Of a stretch of 64,000 bases of DNA, positions 60,350 to 64,000 are shown one piece after another. The notes below the pieces were generated by a model. That model ran no database searches, had not been told where the DNA came from, and saw only the letters and a program-made list of their open reading frames with translations. Within the stretch, counting starts at the first letter, position 1; every line of letters starts with the position of its first letter. Origin of the DNA: Verrucomicrobiota bacterium (GTDB taxonomy: Bacteria; Verrucomicrobiota; Verrucomicrobiia; Chthoniobacterales; Xiphinematobacteraceae); contig JAHFTB010000003.1 in the NCBI GenBank assembly GCA_023269545.1, forward strand, positions 1 through 64,000. Direction: 5' to 3'. Position numbers and translations under genes: made by a program.

Positions 60350-62170
60350 ATGAATTTTTCCTCTATACTTTGGGTGATTCTTTTTGCGCCGCTATTTACA
60401 GCGGTATTGGTTCTTTTCTTTGGGAAGTACAATAAAAGATTTTCGGCTGGCATGACAATCGTATCGGCTGCAGTTTGTTGCTTTCTGAGTTGGAAAGTAT
60501 TTTTTTTCCCCGAAGCACTTCCACCTGGTGAGTTCGACTGGATTTATCTCACCAAGGAGTCGGCGTTGTCTTTTCACATTCCTTTTGCGTTCTTGTTGGA
60601 TCCGTTGAGTAAGATGATGTTGTTGTTAGTCACGACGATTGCAACGCTCGTATTCATTTATTCTGTGGGTTATATGGCAAATGAAGAAGGCTATGCCCGT
60701 TATTTTGCGGGTTTGAGTTTATTTTTGTTTTCGATGCTTGGAATTATTCTTTCCAACAATTTCGTAATGACATTTATTTTTTGGGAACTTGTGGGGGTGA
60801 GTTCCTATATACTCATCGGCCATTATTATGAACGAGAAGCTGCTGCGGATGCGTGCAAACAGGCGTTTATTGTAAATCGTGTGGGGGATTTTGGCTTTCT
60901 TATCGGAATTTTGATGATTTGGATTGGAAGCGGTTCCGTAATTTTCACGGAAATTTTTCATAACAACCTCCTTTCCCTGCATAATTTCTGGTTGAATGCG
61001 GGCTGTATTTTCATTTTTTGCGGGGCGGTTGGAAAGTCGGCTCAGTTACCTCTCCATGTGTGGCTTCCTAATTCGATGGAGGGTCCCACACCGGTTTCTT
61101 CCCTTTTGCATGCTGCGACAATGGTGGCCGCTGGGGTTTACATGCTCGCGCGGATTTTTCCTATTCTCGTTGTGGCTCCGGTAGCACGTGAAGTGATTGC
61201 GTGGATTGGAGCTTTATCCTGTGTTGTTGCGGCCTTGATGGCTACACAGCAGGATGATATTAAGCGGATCTTGGCTTATTCGACCATATCGCAATTGGGA
61301 TATATGGTATTGGGAGTCGGAGTGGCGGCGGTTCCTGAGATTCCGATGTTTCATCTGTTTACGCATGCTTTCTTTAAGTGTCTTCTCTTCTTAGCCGCGG
61401 GGTCTGTGATTGTTGCCCTCCATCATGAGCAAGATATTTGGAAAATGGGAGGATTAAGGTCACGGATGCCGGTGACTTGTCTTCTCATGTTGATAGGTGG
61501 GCTTGCGTTGGCTGGTATGCCATTTTTTAGTGGCTCTTTTAGCAAGGATCTCATCTTAGCTTGGGCGGCTTTTTCGCATCCGCTATTGTTCTGGATTGGG
61601 GCGGTGACGGTAGCTTTAACTGCTTTTTATATCGCGCGACTATTTTTTGTTGTTTTTTTAGGTCAGGCTCGTTCCGGGGCTGTTGAGCATGCCAGGGAGG
61701 CGCCCGCTCTGATGGTAGTCCCCATGCTCATTCTTGCGGTGCCGGCAATTTTTTCGGGTTACCCTATGATTCGTGATCTTTTCGTACCTGGAGTGGAGGT
61801 TCCTCATCCGGAGCCAATGATTGCTTCCGTAGCTGCCATCGGTTTCTTTTTTGCAGGCCTGATAGTTGCGGCGCTGCTTTACTCCCGGAGTCCGGTGAAG
61901 GACCCTCTATGCATTCCATTTTTTGCGAATCGATTTTATATTGATTTAGTATATGACTGGGGAGTTCGGAAGATTCAAGATGCTTTGGCATCCGGAGCGG
62001 CTTGGGTGGATCGATGGGTGATTCATTTCGGATGCGTGCAAGGAACTGCACGAGTGGTATGGGGTTGTGGTTTTCTTCTGAGATACTTACAATTAGGTAA
62101 TCTCCGGACGTACTCCCTCTTTTTTGGCATTGGTGTGATTTTATTTCTTTTTTACCTACTGTTTCCATGA
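60350..62170 (+). CDS. nuoL: NADH-quinone oxidoreductase subunit L
   Basis: This is the largest antiporter-like proton-pump subunit of complex I, 606 residues, with about 15-16 helices and the lateral C-terminal helix. Family stretches are FIFWELVGVSSYILIGHYYE, AFIVNRVGDFGFLIGI, KSAQLPLHVWLPNSMEGPTP, SSLLHAATMVAAGVYMLAR, the proton-path QQDDIKRILAYSTISQLGYM, and HAFFKCLLFLAAGSVI. It starts the second nuo block and overlaps nuoM by 4 bp. Confidence 0.97.
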   Translation: MNFSSILWVILFAPLFTAVLVLFFGKYNKRFSAGMTIVSAAVCCFLSWKVFFFPEALPPGEFDWIYLTKESALSFHIPFAFLLDPLSKMMLLLVTTIATLVFIYSVGYMANEEGYARYFAGLSLFLFSMLGIILSNNFVMTFIFWELVGVSSYILIGHYYEREAAADACKQAFIVNRVGDFGFLIGILMIWIGSGSVIFTEIFHNNLLSLHNFWLNAGCIFIFCGAVGKSAQLPLHVWLPNSMEGPTPVSSLLHAATMVAAGVYMLARIFPILVVAPVAREVIAWIGALSCVVAALMATQQDDIKRILAYSTISQLGYMVLGVGVAAVPEIPMFHLFTHAFFKCLLFLAAGSVIVALHHEQDIWKMGGLRSRMPVTCLLMLIGGLALAGMPFFSGSFSKDLILAWAAFSHPLLFWIGAVTVALTAFYIARLFFVVFLGQARSGAVEHAREAPALMVVPMLILAVPAIFSGYPMIRDLFVPGVEVPHPEPMIASVAAIGFFFAGLIVAALLYSRSPVKDPLCIPFFANRFYIDLVYDWGVRKIQDALASGAAWVDRWVIHFGCVQGTARVVWGCGFLLRYLQLGNLRTYSLFFGIGVILFLFYLLFP

Positions 62171-63633
62171 TGTTTCCGCTGCTTTTTCTGATTCTGATTC
62201 CGTTGGTGACTGCGGTTTTGATAGCTGCGGGATCAGATGCGCGCCGCACTGGGTTGCTAGGTGTCGGTTTGAATCTGATTCTTTGTTTTTATACGTTAAT
62301 AAATTACCCTTTTGAGCAAGGAGGGTACCAGTTTGTTTGGTCTTACCCGATCATTCCTGCATTCGGATTAAATTTCACATTGGGAGTGGATGGTCTTTCG
62401 TTGGCACTACTTTTGTTAAGTACCATTGTTTCCTTTGCAGCAGTTTTGGTGAGTCACAAGGTGGAGAAAAATAAGAGCTGGTTTTATATATGCATCTTAC
62501 TGATTTCCGCAGGAGCAATTGGTGCATTCCTTTCTCTGGATGTATTTTTCTTTTATTCTTTTCACGAGTTAGCCTTAATTCCGACTTTCTTATTGATTGG
62601 CATTTGGGGAAGTGGGGACAGGCAAGTTGTTGCGTGGAAGACGACAATTTATCTCGCTATCGGCAGTTTTGTTCTTCTTTTAGGGATGATAGGTTTGTAT
62701 TTTGCATGTCCCGAGGGTTTGCGAACGTTTGATATGCGGGAGCTCCAGCATTTAGGGAAGAACGGTTGGATTCGACAGGAAAGCTGGGTGTATTTGTTGT
62801 TGGTCATTGGATTTGGAACGCTGGTTTCTCTTTTCCCTTTTCATTCTTGGGCCCCTCCTGCTTATGCCTCCGCACCCACACCTGCGGCGATGTTACATGC
62901 GGGAGTACTCAAAAAATTTGGTCTTTATGGATTTCTCCGAATTGTAGTACCGCTTTTTCCGATAGTGGGGAATCAGTGGGTGACTTTTTTTTTAATCTTG
63001 GCGTTGGGAAATCTACTGTTTGTCGGACTGGCAACTTTAGCTCAGAAGCGGTTGGACTGGATGCTGGGATATTCCAGTGTGATGCATATGGGATATATTT
63101 TCTTAGGGATTGCTACAGCCAATCCTCTGAGTGTAACGGGAGCGGCTGTTTTAATTTTTGCTCACGGTCTTTCCATCGCCGCATTGTTTGCTCTTTGTGG
63201 GGAGCTCAGACAGAGAACAGCAACCGTTGAATTTAGCGCTTTGGGGGGACTCGCTCGTAAAATGCCCCATATGGGCATTCTGTTTGGTCTGGCGGGACTG
63301 GCATCGATCGGAGTGCCGGGATTCGCTAACTTTGTGGGCGAGTTGATGGTATTTTTTGGTGCTTTTGAAAGAGAGGCTATGTTTGCTCATTTCGGACGTT
63401 TTCAGATCGTTGATATTTTGGTGATTTGGGGTGTCGTTTTGTCAGCGGTTTATTTTCTGCGCGCTTATCGATCGATATTTTTTGGAGCTCTTTCGCAGCG
63501 GTGGAAGGATATTTCTGACATCCGACCGACCGCCGAATTTGCAATTATCCTTTTGATATTAGCTCTGCTGGCAGTTGGTTTATATCCTCAGCCTTTTGTG
63601 CAAATGATCTCCCCTTCGTTGATATGCCCCTGA
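62167..63633 (+). CDS. nuoM: NADH-quinone oxidoreductase subunit M
   Basis: This 488-residue proton-pump subunit has LNFTLGVDGLSLALLLLSTI near the N-terminus, the helix 5 Glu in FFYSFHELALIPTFLLIGIW, FPFHSWAPPAYASAPTPAAM with LHAGVLKKFGLYGFLRI, and LDWMLGYSSVMHMGYIFLG. These are NuoM-specific. It overlaps nuoL by 4 bp and nuoN by 10 bp. Confidence 0.97.
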   Translation: MMFPLLFLILIPLVTAVLIAAGSDARRTGLLGVGLNLILCFYTLINYPFEQGGYQFVWSYPIIPAFGLNFTLGVDGLSLALLLLSTIVSFAAVLVSHKVEKNKSWFYICILLISAGAIGAFLSLDVFFFYSFHELALIPTFLLIGIWGSGDRQVVAWKTTIYLAIGSFVLLLGMIGLYFACPEGLRTFDMRELQHLGKNGWIRQESWVYLLLVIGFGTLVSLFPFHSWAPPAYASAPTPAAMLHAGVLKKFGLYGFLRIVVPLFPIVGNQWVTFFLILALGNLLFVGLATLAQKRLDWMLGYSSVMHMGYIFLGIATANPLSVTGAAVLIFAHGLSIAALFALCGELRQRTATVEFSALGGLARKMPHMGILFGLAGLASIGVPGFANFVGELMVFFGAFEREAMFAHFGRFQIVDILVIWGVVLSAVYFLRAYRSIFFGALSQRWKDISDIRPTAEFAIILLILALLAVGLYPQPFVQMISPSLICP

Positions 63634-64000
63634 TTTATCTGGAACTTTTTGTTGTCTGTCTTGGTATCGTGCTGCTTTTTCTGGAGTCCCTTCGATGTGG
63701 GATAAGCAAAACCACCTTGGTGGGGATTGCTGTAGCGGGATTGGGTCTCGTATTAGTCTCTACATTTATCTGTAACTTTAAACTTATTAGTGTTTCTCCC
63801 TTTTATGCGGCGGACGAATTAGCTCTTTTTTATAAGCAATTTATTCTTATTGCGACCATTATTGTCCTTCTTATGTCATTGCCCTATTCCCGTATTATGG
63901 AGAAAGGTGAGCGTACGGAGGAAGGAGTGCGGGAATTTTTCATTCTCCCGTTATTTGCCTGTGTGGGCATGATGTGGTTGGTTTCGGCGAAGGATTTTAT
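63624..64000 (+). CDS. nuoN: NADH-quinone oxidoreductase subunit N (partial, runs off right edge)
   Basis: From the ATG at 63624 the frame is open to the edge (about 125 codons). It starts MPLIYLELFVVCLGIVLLFL, with FYAADELALFYKQFILIATI and REFFILPLFACVGMMWLVSA, the NuoN N-terminal pattern. It overlaps nuoM by 10 bp, completing the L-M-N order. Confidence 0.88.
   Translation, partial: MPLIYLELFVVCLGIVLLFLESLRCGISKTTLVGIAVAGLGLVLVSTFICNFKLISVSPFYAADELALFYKQFILIATIIVLLMSLPYSRIMEKGERTEEGVREFFILPLFACVGMMWLVSAKDF

Overview
The window reads as chromosome from a member of the Verrucomicrobiota (PVC group). Three things support this: a pseudopilin cassette of the Verru_Chthon type at the left edge, a TPR / ExbB / ExbD / ExbD / von Willebrand A cluster, and a fused DCC-domain lipase-maturation-factor protein. 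The exact taxon cannot be fixed from the sequence alone. The genome looks rearranged and littered with decayed mobile DNA: ISL3, IS66 and tyrosine-recombinase remnants, small inverted-repeat elements and several dispersed repeat families. No rRNA, tRNA or CRISPR array was seen.

Layout, left to right. 1-3778 (-): pseudopilin cassette whose large last gene runs off the left edge. 3889-4290: ISL3 remnant. 4482-10088: a sodium/solute symporter convergent with an rbsA-rbsC-rbsB type sugar ABC operon, with an 88-bp repeat array between rbsC and rbsB. 10401-10978: IS66 remnant and a 76-bp MITE. 10977-13721: LMF1-like membrane protein and a rhomboid-like protein. 13919-14449: an orphan. 14639-19648 (-): complete urease operon ureABCEFGD, with a HupE/UreJ nickel permease at 21090. 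21935-29425 (-): acyl-CoA synthetase, an RND efflux pair, and a LuxE-like acyl-protein synthetase. 29562-36798 (+): TPR protein, unknown protein, ExbB, two ExbD, orphan, vWA protein. 36871-40978 (-): fur-sufC-sufB-sufD. 41153-45433 (-): nuoGHIJK. 45611-49174: orphan, rodA, a lone oligopeptide-type ATPase and a HAD phosphatase. 49422-53084 (+): one continuous reading frame joining a full sensor histidine kinase to a full MgtA-type P-type ATPase. 53165-58339: thiE, dnaE and a squalene/phytoene synthase. 58746-60215: DUF1640-like gene, integrase remnant and repeats. 60350-64000 (+): nuoL, nuoM and the start of nuoN.

How the genes work together. Urease plus nickel uptake gives ammonia release from urea. 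SufBCD with a co-transcribed Fur-family regulator makes Fe-S clusters, which complex I (NuoG, NuoI) needs. The complex I genes are split in two blocks of opposite strand. A single inversion of about 19 kb would put nuoK directly upstream of nuoL, and degenerate IS ends and repeats lie at both presumed breakpoints.

The most unusual items are the kinase-MgtA fusion, whose pump domain also departs from the family at three conserved motifs, and a roughly 100-bp hairpin-rich repeat that occurs inside or at the ends of protein-coding genes (fadD-like, nuoJ, vWA gene, and upstream of the ABC ATPase), in the manner of Rickettsia palindromic elements.
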